Numbered from the stretch's first letter, positions 1-6,476 are shown. The stretch: 7,214 nucleotides of DNA from Bacillota bacterium (GCA_023420245.1 JAEZWL010000092.1:1-7214); one strand, 5' to 3'. A program made the numbers and translations. The notes: generated from the letters alone by a model not told the origin.

Positions 1-211
1 CCGCCATATGAAGCGGTACAAGCTGGGTGATGCGTCCGTCCTTGGCTATAACAAAGTGAGAAGAAATATAGCTGGTGGATAATTGCTCCCAGGCGATTGT
101 TCCGGCATAGGTTCCGTCTGCGATGTGATATACCATTACATCAGGTATCCACATTTTCCCGGTTTTATCCTTGCGCTCTGTCTGGTTAGTCGTTGTTTTT
201 TGAGCAATCAT
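1..211 (-). CDS. Phage endolysin, N-acetylmuramoyl-L-alanine amidase (Amidase_2/PGRP type), N-terminal part
   Basis: Open to the left edge, giving 70 residues of an amidase expected to cut the bond between N-acetylmuramic acid and L-alanine in peptidoglycan during phage lysis. The visible part matches the start of the Amidase_2 fold: VYHIADGTYAGTIAWEQ, whose His is probably the first zinc ligand, then SSHFVIAKDGRITQLVP, the central strand pair typical of the family. The remaining zinc ligands would lie outside the window. The start at 211 overlaps the holin stop in an ATGA tetranucleotide, which suggests translational coupling. The ribosome binding site AAGGAG sits only one base from this ATG, which is unusually close. 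The next in-frame ATG (154) would still leave the recognisable domain intact, so the exact start is uncertain. Neighbour and reading direction fit a phage holin-endolysin cassette. Confidence 0.8.
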   Translation of the reverse strand, partial: MIAQKTTTNQTERKDKTGKMWIPDVMVYHIADGTYAGTIAWEQLSTSYISSHFVIAKDGRITQLVPLHMA

Positions 212-218
212 TCTCCTT
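208..218 (-). promoter_or_regulatory. Overlapping stop/start (ATGA) with AAGGAG for the endolysin
   Basis: The holin TGA (210-208) and endolysin ATG (211-209) share bases. AAGGAG occupies 218-213, leaving a single base before the ATG. A spacer this short is poor for fresh initiation, so re-initiation by ribosomes finishing the holin is the likelier route. Confidence 0.6.
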
Positions 219-558
219 GCTCCCCGTTTCCTGCCGTAACTTTTTCGGCTACCTTATTCAACTGTGTTTTAGCGTAGGCCTCTACGCTGTCAAACACGGT
301 CTGGACAATATTTCCGATCATCGCGCGGGTAATAACCGGCTTAAAAGCAGCGGGTACCAGCGCGAAAAGTTTTTCTACCGCACATTCGAATTTAGCGCCT
401 CCCGCATTGGTCACATCTTTATATTCTGTTTCAGCTTCTGCAATAACACCGGCCGCTTTTTCCTTCAGGGTATCTTTGGTTTTCCAATACAAGGATAACC
501 CGCCCAGTAAAACGTACCCGGCAATTTTTAAAATTTCAATCATTAACTCAGTAGACAT
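208..558 (-). CDS. Putative phage holin-like single-span membrane protein
   Basis: This 116-residue protein is encoded directly before the endolysin. Residues about 7-25 (IEILKIAGYVLLGGLSLYW) form one hydrophobic segment, followed by a charged helix rich in Lys, Glu and Ala (about 26-45) and a longer, largely helical C-terminal region. One N-terminal span with a cytoplasmic helical tail resembles LL-H-type holins of Gram-positive phages. The role, permeabilising the membrane so that the endolysin reaches the wall, is inferred from size, topology and position. I chose the ATG at 558 because AAAGGAGTG ends about seven bases upstream; a TTG at 576 would put this ribosome binding site inside the gene. 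The stop overlaps the endolysin start. It could instead be a small structural protein, but the cassette order favours a holin. Confidence 0.6.
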   Translation of the reverse strand: MSTELMIEILKIAGYVLLGGLSLYWKTKDTLKEKAAGVIAEAETEYKDVTNAGGAKFECAVEKLFALVPAAFKPVITRAMIGNIVQTVFDSVEAYAKTQLNKVAEKVTAGNGEQGE

Positions 559-637
559 TGTGACACTCCTTTGCAATGATTTACGAAATAGTTTCTTTTT
601 CCTTCCGCCATGAAAGGAGAAATCAGATTACTGATCA

Positions 638-787
638 TTAGCCATAGTATAACAGGCGGCGCCGGAGTAAAGTTCGCCTATACTCCAATATCCAATATAC
701 GCGACGCACCGTCATCTTGCCAATTCTGTAATCATCTTTGCGATTACATCTTTTTTGCATCAATTTGCACACCCGCCTTTCATTCAT
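638..787 (-). CDS. Doubtful small basic ORF upstream of the holin
   Basis: A 49-codon minus-strand frame, starting MNERRVCKLMQKRCNRK and ending RRRLLYYG, lies between the terminator at 840 and the holin. It is extremely rich in Arg, which can arise from the GC-rich palindromic stretch it crosses, and no good ribosome binding site precedes the ATG at 787. I recognise no family. It is listed only because small phage genes often sit at this position. Confidence 0.15.
   Translation of the reverse strand: MNERRVCKLMQKRCNRKDDYRIGKMTVRRVYWILEYRRTLLRRRLLYYG
646..651 (-). promoter_or_regulatory. Candidate extended -10 promoter for the holin-endolysin genes
   Basis: On the minus strand TGTTATACT provides a TGn extension and a TATACT hexamer about 90 bases upstream of the holin start. 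At 16-18 bases further upstream only poor -35 matches (such as AACTTT) are seen, so activity would depend on the extended -10 or on a phage activator. It lies downstream of the 840-884 terminator, so the lysis genes do need a promoter or readthrough here. Confidence 0.3.
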
Positions 788-839
788 ACCGCTCAGAAAA
801 CACATTTTTTCCGTTTAATGATAAAATTCACAAAATATC

Positions 840-884
840 AAAAAAACGGCTTCCCATCCCCATGCGTTTGGGAACGGGAAACCG
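840..884 (-). terminator. Strong rho-independent terminator (minus strand)
   Basis: CGGTTTCCCGTTCCC (884-870) pairs with GGGGATGGGAAGCCG (861-847) over 15 bp, with three G-T wobbles, closing an 8-base loop. It is followed on the minus strand by seven T residues (846-840). There is no T tract on the plus side. It would end transcripts coming from the promoter at 1104-1132 or from the ygjP-hsdR operon, and would insulate the lysis genes. Confidence 0.85.
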
Positions 885-1031
885 CTTACGGCGTATTCAA
901 TTATAAAGAGGAACCGTATTTTATTCCCACTCTTTTTTGGAGCTTTACTTAACACATTTTATTTAGCTATTATTGCTCCTGATGCTTTGATTATCTAATG
1001 TCTCCGTATTATCCTGTGTCAAAAAGCTCCT

Positions 1032-1060
1032 GTTATCATTTCGTTATCATGTGTGATAAC
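1032..1060. repeat. GTTATCA direct and inverted repeat cluster
   Basis: GTTATCAT occurs at 1032-1039 and again at 1043-1050. The inverse TGATAAC lies at 1054-1060, giving a perfect 7-bp stem (1043-1049 with 1054-1060) around a TGTG loop. There is no T tract, so it is not a terminator. It may be a regulator-binding site or an RNA hairpin in the leader transcribed from 1104-1132. Confidence 0.5.
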
Positions 1061-1079
1061 TCCGATATTTGTACCGTGG

Positions 1080-1132
1080 ATAATACTCAAGTGGTATGTG
1101 AGTATTATAGCATTCTAAGGTAGAAAGCTCAA
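1080..1132 (-). promoter_or_regulatory. Strong extended -10 promoter with overlapping 10-bp operator-like dyad
   Basis: On the minus strand TTGAGC (1132-1127), a 17-base spacer and TATAAT (1109-1104) form a near-consensus sigma-70-type promoter, with a TGC extension just before the -10. A perfect inverted repeat, ATAATACTCA (1080-1089) and TGAGTATTAT (1099-1108) around nine bases, overlaps the -10 and the expected start site, as an operator or an early transcript hairpin would. No gene of normal size follows before the terminator at 884-840. The dyad is seen directly; its role is inferred. Confidence 0.7.
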
Positions 1133-1223
1133 TTACATTTTTCCGGGCGATGACGTCTAATTATGTGGAAGGCTTCTGTCGTTCATTCTTGACATTGACG
1201 TCCAGTTTGGGCACTGAATAATT

Positions 1224-1949
1224 TTACAAACCATGAACAACATCTTGACCAAGAATCTTTTTACGCATTTTCCAATCAGGCATATAAATGCTTAAAAAGT
1301 CATAAAACTGCTTGCTGTGATTAGGATAGATAAAATGAACCAATTCGTGGAGAATAACATAATCAATACACGCAGGTTTTGCCTTAACTAAATATTGATT
1401 GAATGTGATTGTCTCTCGTTTTACACTGCAACTTCCCCATAAAGTTCTCATTTTTCTGAGTTGAATTTGAGGAAGGGGTTTGCCGTATTTTTTTATGATA
1501 GGATAAAACTCCTTAACACGACTTTCCAAAAATGCAAGGCTTTCTTTTCTCCACCATGTTTCAAATTGTTTCAACAACTTGTTTTGATCATTTGGATTTT
1601 TATTTCCTATGCAAATATTTCGCCCTTCACGATAGATGTAGTTTTTTGAACTTTCAGAAACAGCAAAAATCAAATCTTCTCCAAACATTCTAATTGAAAA
1701 GCCGTTTCGTATTTCATTGGTGGATGCATATCCTGTTGTTGCAGCAAAAAGGTCGATTTTTCGTTCAATCCATTCAGATTTTTGATTCAGGTATTTTATA
1801 ACCCATTCACCTGAAATACTATCAGGTACCGAGAATTGTACTGATTAATCCGGGTATACTTTTAATCTGCAAGTCTTCATCTGTTTCCTGTCGATTTTTA
1901 CGAAGATTGACTTGCCGGAAGAAGGTAAGAAAATTGAAACGCTTTCCAT
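1224..1949 (-). pseudogene. YgjP-like zinc metallopeptidase (DUF45/M48-type), interrupted by an in-frame TAA
   Basis: Read through one stop, this frame gives about 241 codons, the usual size of YgjP-like metallopeptidases, which often sit next to type I restriction genes. The first 34 codons start at ATG 1949 and end RKQMKTCRLKVYPD. Codon 35 is TAA (1847-1845), and the same frame continues SVQFSVPDSISGEWVIKY with family-like sequence, so a single nonsense change (for example from GAA) is enough to explain it. The zinc site is intact: HELVHFIYPNHSKQFYDF gives HExxH plus the downstream NHS motif, followed by PDWKMRKK. The ATG lies one base after the hsdR C-terminal frame stop, so the gene was translationally linked to hsdR. 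An internal ATG at 1688 could yield only a 154-residue product keeping HExxH but lacking the N-terminal strands. Function in restriction loci is not known to me. Confidence 0.8.
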
Positions 1950-1950
1950 A

Positions 1951-2151
1951 TTAGTATACCTTCTTTGCAACCATCAGTATTTCATCAATAATGATATCTA
2001 TTGTATCAAGAGACCAATCCAGTTCATTCTCTTCAAGATAGTCAAACAGCAAGTCATCCAATTCTTTTTTTATATTGCGATGCACTATCACATTATCTCG
2101 CCAGTCATGCTTGGCATTCGAAGAAACTACATGCTTGATATCTAATGCCAA
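1951..2151 (-). pseudogene. hsdR: hsdR C-terminal fragment, shifted frame
   Basis: About 65 residues (ALDIKHVVSSNAKHDWRDN to LMVAKKVY) match the HsdR C-terminal tail, with the characteristic NAKHDWRDN stretch and the acidic LFDYLEENELDW segment. The main frame ends NAESLANWH at a TAG. Between its AAT (2153-2151) and the GCA (2148-2146) of this frame are only two bases, so a one-base deletion is the simplest explanation. The lesion lies within the 12-bp palindrome TGCCAATTGGCA. The TTG at 2151 is not a credible independent start. The stop is one base before the ygjP ATG. Confidence 0.85.
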
Positions 2152-4583
2152 TTGGCAAGAGATTCGGCGTTAGTGTGTTCTGTCACTCCAGTTGCTTTCT
2201 TCACTCCACTGCATACTGCCCCAAAGAAATTTTTTGCGTCTCCGTCATCCATCATAACCTCGGGATAGTCGACTGAGCTTCTGCCGGCGCGATAGTCTTC
2301 TGCCAAGTTTTCCATTGCAGAGAGGTATTTTTCGCGGTCTCGTTCCGCCATATAATCCTGAATGGTTTTCTGGATACGCTCCTTAAAGGTCATATATCGG
2401 ATAGGGTCTTCATAACGTGAAGTTTCCAACACTTCTACTTGCCTTGTTTGAATAGCCTCGGCTTTTGCTTCATTTGACCCGAGTCTGGCCAACTGTTCCT
2501 CCATTTTATCCTTATTCAGAATGTCTAAAGGTTCAATGACGATTTTAGCATCTTCTGCGTTTACATATGTGTTAAGAAGGTGACGTATTCCGTCTTCATA
2601 TTTCGAGAAATCCACGCTGTCATTAAAGCGCAAAGACACACTGTCTTTTAGCTTCTTGAAGAACAAATAATCCTTTCTGTATTCTTCGGCTTTTTTGTCA
2701 CCGACTGCTTCATATAACTCATAGTTCGAGAACATAAAGTCAACCAATTTGGCGAACGCTGACAGCTTCTCATAAAAGCCTTTTCGGACAACAGTGTCTC
2801 GGAGCCGTTCCTGCCAAATATTCGCTGTAGTTTCGTTTTTAGAAATGCCTTCAAAAATTTCCCACAGGTTCTGATGTGCTTTCTCCAGACGTCCTTTTTC
2901 GCCCAGTACAGCTGAGATGGCATTCTCAATTTCCGACTGCTCAAAAGTATTCATTCCAGATTGCTCATCAGAATACAAATCAAGTGCAGAATTCAACTTT
3001 TTGAATATTCCGATATAGTCAACAATTAACCCGAAATCTTTATTGTCGTACACGCGGTTAACACGTGCGATAGCCTGCAACAATGTGTGATCCTGCAATT
3101 TTTTGTCCACATAAAGGACTGCAGCAACAGGAGCATCAAAGCCGGCTAATAGCTTGTCTTTTACGATCAGCAGATCTATCGCGCCCTCCGGATCGACAAA
3201 TTCTCCGGTGACAGAATCCTCGTATGCGTCATAGTTGTTTTTGTAGAGGGGATCGACTTCTTTTCGGAAGAAGTCTCCGATTATCTTCAGAGTTTGCGGC
3301 GTGTTTTCTTCGTCGTCGCCTTCTTTGGCATTGTTGGGAGTAATAACGACCGCAGGGGTTATGCCACCGAGATCACGAAGCTTATAGAACATTTCCACTG
3401 CAGCCGCACGGGAAGAACAAGTCAAGATGGCTTTGTAACGCTTTGGCTTAACATAGTTCAGAAAATGCTCGTGCAGATCGAAAGCAATCATATTAAGCCT
3501 TGGCTCGGTCTGTGCCAAAGCGACGAAACGACTGTATTTTGTTTCGAGATCCTTTCGAGCTTCTTCCGACAAGCCAATTGTAATGTGTTTCAAATGGTTA
3601 TTGATCTGCTCACTTGTAACGCTCTGCGGAACGACCCGTCCTTCGTATACAATCGGAACGGTGACTTTATCGTCAATGGCGTCCTGGAGAGTATACTTGT
3701 CAATCAGAGGACCAAACTTGTCATAGGTGTTCTTCGATTTTTCGATGTTTCTTTTATCACCTTTTGAGGGCGTTTTAATAAGCGGAGTACCGGTAAAAGC
3801 GATTTTTGCGGCGTTGGGCAGAACCTTGTTCATGTAAAGGTTCAGTCTACCATATTGAGTTCTGTGTCCTTCATCGATAAATAAATAGATGTTAGAATCA
3901 GGGTTACAGTATTCCTGCTTGACTGCCGCTTCAAACTTGTTGACAAGTGAGGTGATAACGGTGTTTCCTTCGTCATCAAGCAGTTCGATTAAACCCTTGC
4001 CGGTTTTGGCGCGATGAGGCCTCATTTGCGTATGAATAAAGTTATCCCTAATCTGCTTATCAAGGTTAATTCGGTCAGTTACCATGATAAAACGTAGTTT
4101 TTTAATGGGACTGTCCTTTTTCATGCTTTCGCGAAGAATGATCTTCGTCAGCATAATCATCGTAATCGTCTTCCCGCTGCCCTGTGTATGCCACACAACG
4201 CCGTTGCTTGTGTTGGCGCCATCTTTCAGCAAAAGACGATCCATGCACTTTTTAACGGCAAAATACTGCTTATATCGGCATATCTTTTTCACATTGTTGT
4301 CATAGACGATATAATTGCGGATGATGTCAAGCAGACGCTCCGGATGAAGTAGAGAAATCAACGCACGGTCCTGTTCCTTTACAGTACCATCCGGCGAACA
4401 TTTCTTGCACCATTCGTTCAGCCAGACCTTATCGTCCTCATGCCACGAGACAAAATATTTGGCAGGTGTGCCACAACTACCGTATAAAACTTTATTCGGA
4501 TTGACCGCCAGAACAAGCTGAGAATACTGAAAGAGTTGGGGGATATAGTCGTTTCCCCAGTTGCGTATATATCCGGGAAACAA
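2142..4583 (-). pseudogene. hsdR: hsdR motor (SF2 helicase) and C-terminal helical region
   Basis: This is the largest intact frame in the window (813 codons), but it is only the middle and rear of HsdR. Authentic sequence begins at residue 6 (IRNWGNDYIPQLFQYSQL, just after the nuclease core). Residues 1-5 are the complement of the inverted segment and the apparent start is a TTG. Superfamily 2 motor motifs are complete: HTQGSGKT with the Walker A lysine at residue 138, DEGH at 237-240, TGTP at 264-267, KDKLLAGFDAP ending at 485, and QAIARVNR at 503-510. These would couple ATP hydrolysis to DNA translocation. The end is NWH after the frameshift. If translated, the product would have a motor but no nuclease and no correct C-terminus. 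Confidence 0.9.
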
Positions 4584-4740
4584 TACTTTTCAGGTGACAG
4601 ATGAATTCGATGTTGAACGTTCAAACGGGAAATTTGCCCGTCCGGATATTGTCGTTTTAATCAACGGAATTCCAATCGTTGTCATCGAGTGCAAAAAGTC
4701 CGGCGTGGATGTGATGGAAGGCGTCACACAGAGTCAATAA
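4573..4740 (+). pseudogene. hsdR: hsdR nuclease core in inverted orientation
   Basis: On the plus strand 55 codons read PGNNTFQVTDEFDVERSNGK, then FARPDIVVLINGIPIVVIECKK, then GVDVMEGVTQSQ and TAA. This is the HsdR N-terminal endonuclease domain of PD-(D/E)xK type, with Asp 25 of this fragment (RPDIV) and Glu 39 and Lys 41 (IECK) as the expected catalytic residues. Its surroundings on both sides are HsdR on the opposite strand. The left junction falls in the self-complementary TATATA (4567-4572) and the right one around 4732-4736. No inverted repeat longer than a few bases flanks it, so I see no recombinase-type site. It has no start codon with a ribosome binding site of its own and is unlikely to be expressed. 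Confidence 0.9.
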
Positions 4741-5101
4741 AGCTGATGTCAAATGACTGCTTTGTGCCGTCCGGAAGCGTTTCCTCAAGGCTCTTCCCGG
4801 AGCACAGCATATCGGAAATCTCTTTATTCGCGGCGTAAAGTCCCGCCACGGGTTGAATATTCAAGGAACGGATGGCAGAGGCAATAGACCCGCCGGAGAA
4901 AAAGCGAATCTCGTTGCCGAAAGGATATGTGCGCTTGCTGAGAAAAAACTGCAATTCATCCTCAAATAACACAGCTTTTCTCGACCCGCGCTTCGCTTCT
5001 GCGCCACTGCGCGGGACAATGGTATATCCTAATTTTTCAAGCACTTTTAATGCCCGATCTTGTGATTCGGGTCGTTCATTGAATATTTGGTGGTTAGGCA
5101 T
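4724..5101 (-). pseudogene. hsdR: hsdR N-terminal fragment before the inversion
   Basis: This 125-codon frame starts MPNHQIFNERPESQDRALKV with an ATG at 5101 and a ribosome binding site GAGGAAAA about seven bases upstream. Residues 1-123, through the ending SFDISFID, match the HsdR N-terminus preceding the nuclease core, including VLFEDELQFFLSKRTYPFGN. The last two residues (SV) and the TGA are complement of the inverted segment. It follows the HAD frame by ten bases. It could give a short, inactive peptide. Confidence 0.85.
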
Positions 5102-5111
5102 CGGTTTTTCC

Positions 5112-5672
5112 TCATTCCCGTGTAATAGCTTTGAGTTGTGATTTTGTTCTGCTTTTTAGCGAATCTGCCATCGCCATTTTACATAAAATATCCCTTATCG
5201 TTGTATCGAGCTCACTACCCGCAGAATAATCTGCCGGCAGAATGAAATCTACTCTTTGGTGATCCAATAGACTTTCAACCTTACTCTTTTTCCCTTTTGT
5301 AAATACTGCAACGGAGTAACCTCCATTCGCCTTTACTAATTTCATGCAAGGCACATCAGTAAGCCTGTCTCCAATGTAAATCATGTTTCTGAAAGGAACT
5401 GGACGATCATCCTCTGGGGTGTATTTATTTAGTTCCTCATCTTTGGATATATCAAGAATCCCTTTGTTTATACGAAACAGGAATTGAGTTTTAGTTGTAT
5501 AGTTGACTGCGTTTTTGGGCCAGCACGCGACATTGTTTTCATCATATAGGAATTCACATGCAAAAACTTCTCTGAAGAATTTGAATATGGTTGATCCTTC
5601 GATAATTTCACGTAATCCTGATGAAATAATATAGTGCTCAATTGTAACGCCCAAGTCTTCACCAATGCTCTC
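5112..5672 (-). pseudogene. HAD-superfamily hydrolase, N-terminus deleted
   Basis: About 185 codons of a haloacid dehalogenase-like hydrolase, a companion gene seen in some type I restriction loci. Visible motifs are IEHYIISSGLREIIEG (motif II serine region), VNYTTKTQFLFRINKG with the likely motif III lysine, and MIYIGDRLTDVPCMKLVK (motif IV, GDxxxD). The last has Arg where many relatives, from memory, carry Gly. Motif I, the DxD nucleophile at the N-terminus, is absent, so it cannot be a working phosphatase. The frame is closed by a TAA at 5678-5676; only a TTG (5654) could start it. Upstream it runs straight into the rhuM fragment in a different frame, marking a deletion joint near 5665-5672. 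Its TGA overlaps the hsdR ribosome binding site, so it was cotranscribed with hsdR. Confidence 0.8.
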
Positions 5673-5925
5673 GCTTTACTTCACGGGAACCCTCTGTTTG
5701 AACTTGTAAGTATTTCTTACAAGTTGAGGTTTCTTCAAGTTCTCCGTCTTGATAGATGTTCTTGATATGCAAAGTAATGTTCTGGGGGGTCGTCTGATAC
5801 AGTTCTGCAATGGTTTTCTGCGTCATCCATACAGTATCATCCGAAAAATAGGCATCTATTTTTGTGTCGCCCTTCTCGGTTTGATAAATAAGAATTCTTC
5901 CGGATTCGCTGATTTCGTTACTCAT
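5659..5925 (-). pseudogene. RhuM-family protein, N-terminal fragment
   Basis: This 88-codon frame begins MSNEISESGRILIYQTEKGD and continues with DAYFSDDTVWMTQKTIAELY, matching the RhuM (Virulence_RhuM) family found within type I restriction operons; full-length members are several times longer. The match runs to about residue 85 (QTEGSREVKRE) and then ends HW and stop, where the sequence switches to the HAD gene in another frame. The ATG overlaps the hsdM TGA as ATGA, with AAGGAG eight bases upstream, so the start is secure. The residual helix-turn-helix-like portion (TQKTIAELYQTTPQNITLHI) might still be translated. RhuM function in these loci is not established. Confidence 0.8.
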
Positions 5926-6437
5926 AATCCGAGCTCCTTAAGGTATTCTTCCATTTGTGACTCTGCTTCGGCAATCTCCAATTTCAATCGGGCAATATTG
6001 CCTCTCACCTCGTCAATGTCAACAAGTTTTTCTTCCTCAAAAGTGTCCACATAGCGGGGGATGTTAAGGTTATAATCATTGAATTTGATTTCTTCGAGTG
6101 TTGCCACATGGGCAAACTTGTCAATATCCCTACGCTCATGGAATGCTTTTATAATCGCATCAATGTGCTTCTGCTCCAGGACATTCTGATTTTTATCTTT
6201 TTTAAAGCGATTGTTTCCTTCTTCGTCTTTCCCAGATGCATCAATGAAAAGTACATCGCTGTTCGTACGGTTTTTCTTAAACACAAGGATGCAAGCAGGG
6301 ATAGGAATACCATAAAACAGGTTCTCAGGCAAACCGATAACAGCATCCAACAAATTCTCGTCAACGATTCTTTGACGGATTCTGCCTTCTGCTGCGCCTC
6401 TGAACAGTACGCCGTGAGGTGCAACCGCAGTTATATG
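5922..6437 (-). pseudogene. hsdM: Type I restriction methylase M subunit, C-terminal fragment
   Basis: The open frame from 6437 has no valid start. Recognisable HsdM begins at about 6428 with AVAPHGVLFRGAAEGRIRQR, followed by NLLDAVIGLPENLFYGIPIP (relatives usually have GTGIP at the last step), FIDASGK, QNVLEQKHI, the NDYNLNIPRYVD signature and a coiled-coil-like Glu-rich tail ending LKELGL. Missing are the S-adenosylmethionine motif and the NPPF/Y catalytic motif, which lie in the lost N-terminal two thirds, so it cannot methylate DNA. In HsdM the C-terminal helices normally contact the specificity subunit. The stop overlaps the rhuM start. An in-frame TAG (6440-6438) lies exactly at the joint with the divergent regulator promoter. 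Confidence 0.88.
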
Positions 6438-6456
6438 CTATACTGTGTTCGCAGTA
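6436..6456 (+). promoter_or_regulatory. Extended -10 promoter and operator-like dyad of the XRE gene
   Basis: TGCTATACT (6436-6444) is an extended -10 element with no clear -35. TACTG (6441-6445) and CAGTA (6452-6456) form a dyad with a six-base centre overlapping the -10 and likely start site, as expected for autorepression by the XRE protein. GGAG (6465-6468) then precedes the ATG by eight bases. The promoter abuts the broken end of hsdM. Confidence 0.55.
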
Positions 6457-6476
6457 CATAGATTGGAGATAAAACT

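Larger units (their letters stand above)
577..1223. other. Gene-poor region between the lysis module and the restriction remnant
   Basis: About 650 bases without a convincing gene on either strand. It contains a candidate promoter for the lysis genes (646-651), a strong minus-strand terminator (840-884), an 8-bp inverted repeat (GGAGCTTT at 939-946, AAAGCTCC at 1023-1030), a GTTATCA repeat cluster (1032-1060) and a strong minus-strand promoter with a dyad (1080-1132). Open frames here are short, lack ribosome binding sites and read as non-protein-like. I saw no tRNA cloverleaf, no CRISPR repeats and no duplicated sequence that could be called an attachment site. Confidence 0.6.
1951..5101 (-). 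pseudogene. hsdR: Type I restriction enzyme R subunit, broken by an internal inversion and a 3' frameshift
   Basis: HsdR is the ATP-driven translocase and nuclease subunit of type I restriction systems. In its original form it would be about 1050 residues, a normal length. Four pieces remain: the N-terminus on the minus strand (5101 to about 4733), the nuclease core lying inverted on the plus strand (about 4572-4735), the motor and C-terminal helical region on the minus strand (about 4568 to 2142), and the last 65 or so residues in another frame (2151 to 1951). Turning the plus-strand piece round joins FID to YPGNN and TQS to IRNW with no loss of frame, which is strong evidence for a simple inversion. 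The ATG at 5101 is preceded by GAGGAAAA overlapping the stop of the HAD frame. No functional HsdR can be made from the present arrangement. Confidence 0.9.

Noticed and set aside
610..906. Plus-strand 98-codon open frame upstream of the lysis genes
   Set aside because: It reads through the minus-strand terminator stem, has an unlikely composition and resembles no family.
1000..1020. TTGACA on the minus strand (1020-1015) as a second promoter
   Set aside because: No good -10 at 16-18 bases; the nearest candidates are TTAGAT at 18 bases or GATAAT at 21 bases, so the hexamer is probably chance.
1184..1223. Coding-like tail on the minus strand after ygjP (VPKLDVNVKNERQKPST)
   Set aside because: The frame is too short, has no start with a ribosome binding site and matches nothing I recognise.
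3294..3767. Plus-strand 157-codon open frame
   Set aside because: It is antisense to the HsdR motor region, whose motifs are complete on the other strand; it has no family-like sequence or ribosome binding site.
4567..4740. Site-specific invertible cassette with flanking inverted repeats
   Set aside because: I compared both ends by eye and found no inverted repeat longer than a few bases and no recombinase gene nearby; the inversion is reported, but not as a recombinase switch.
5112..5654. Reading the 180-codon HAD frame as an intact gene
   Set aside because: It starts only at a TTG without a ribosome binding site, lacks the DxD nucleophile motif and abuts the rhuM break.
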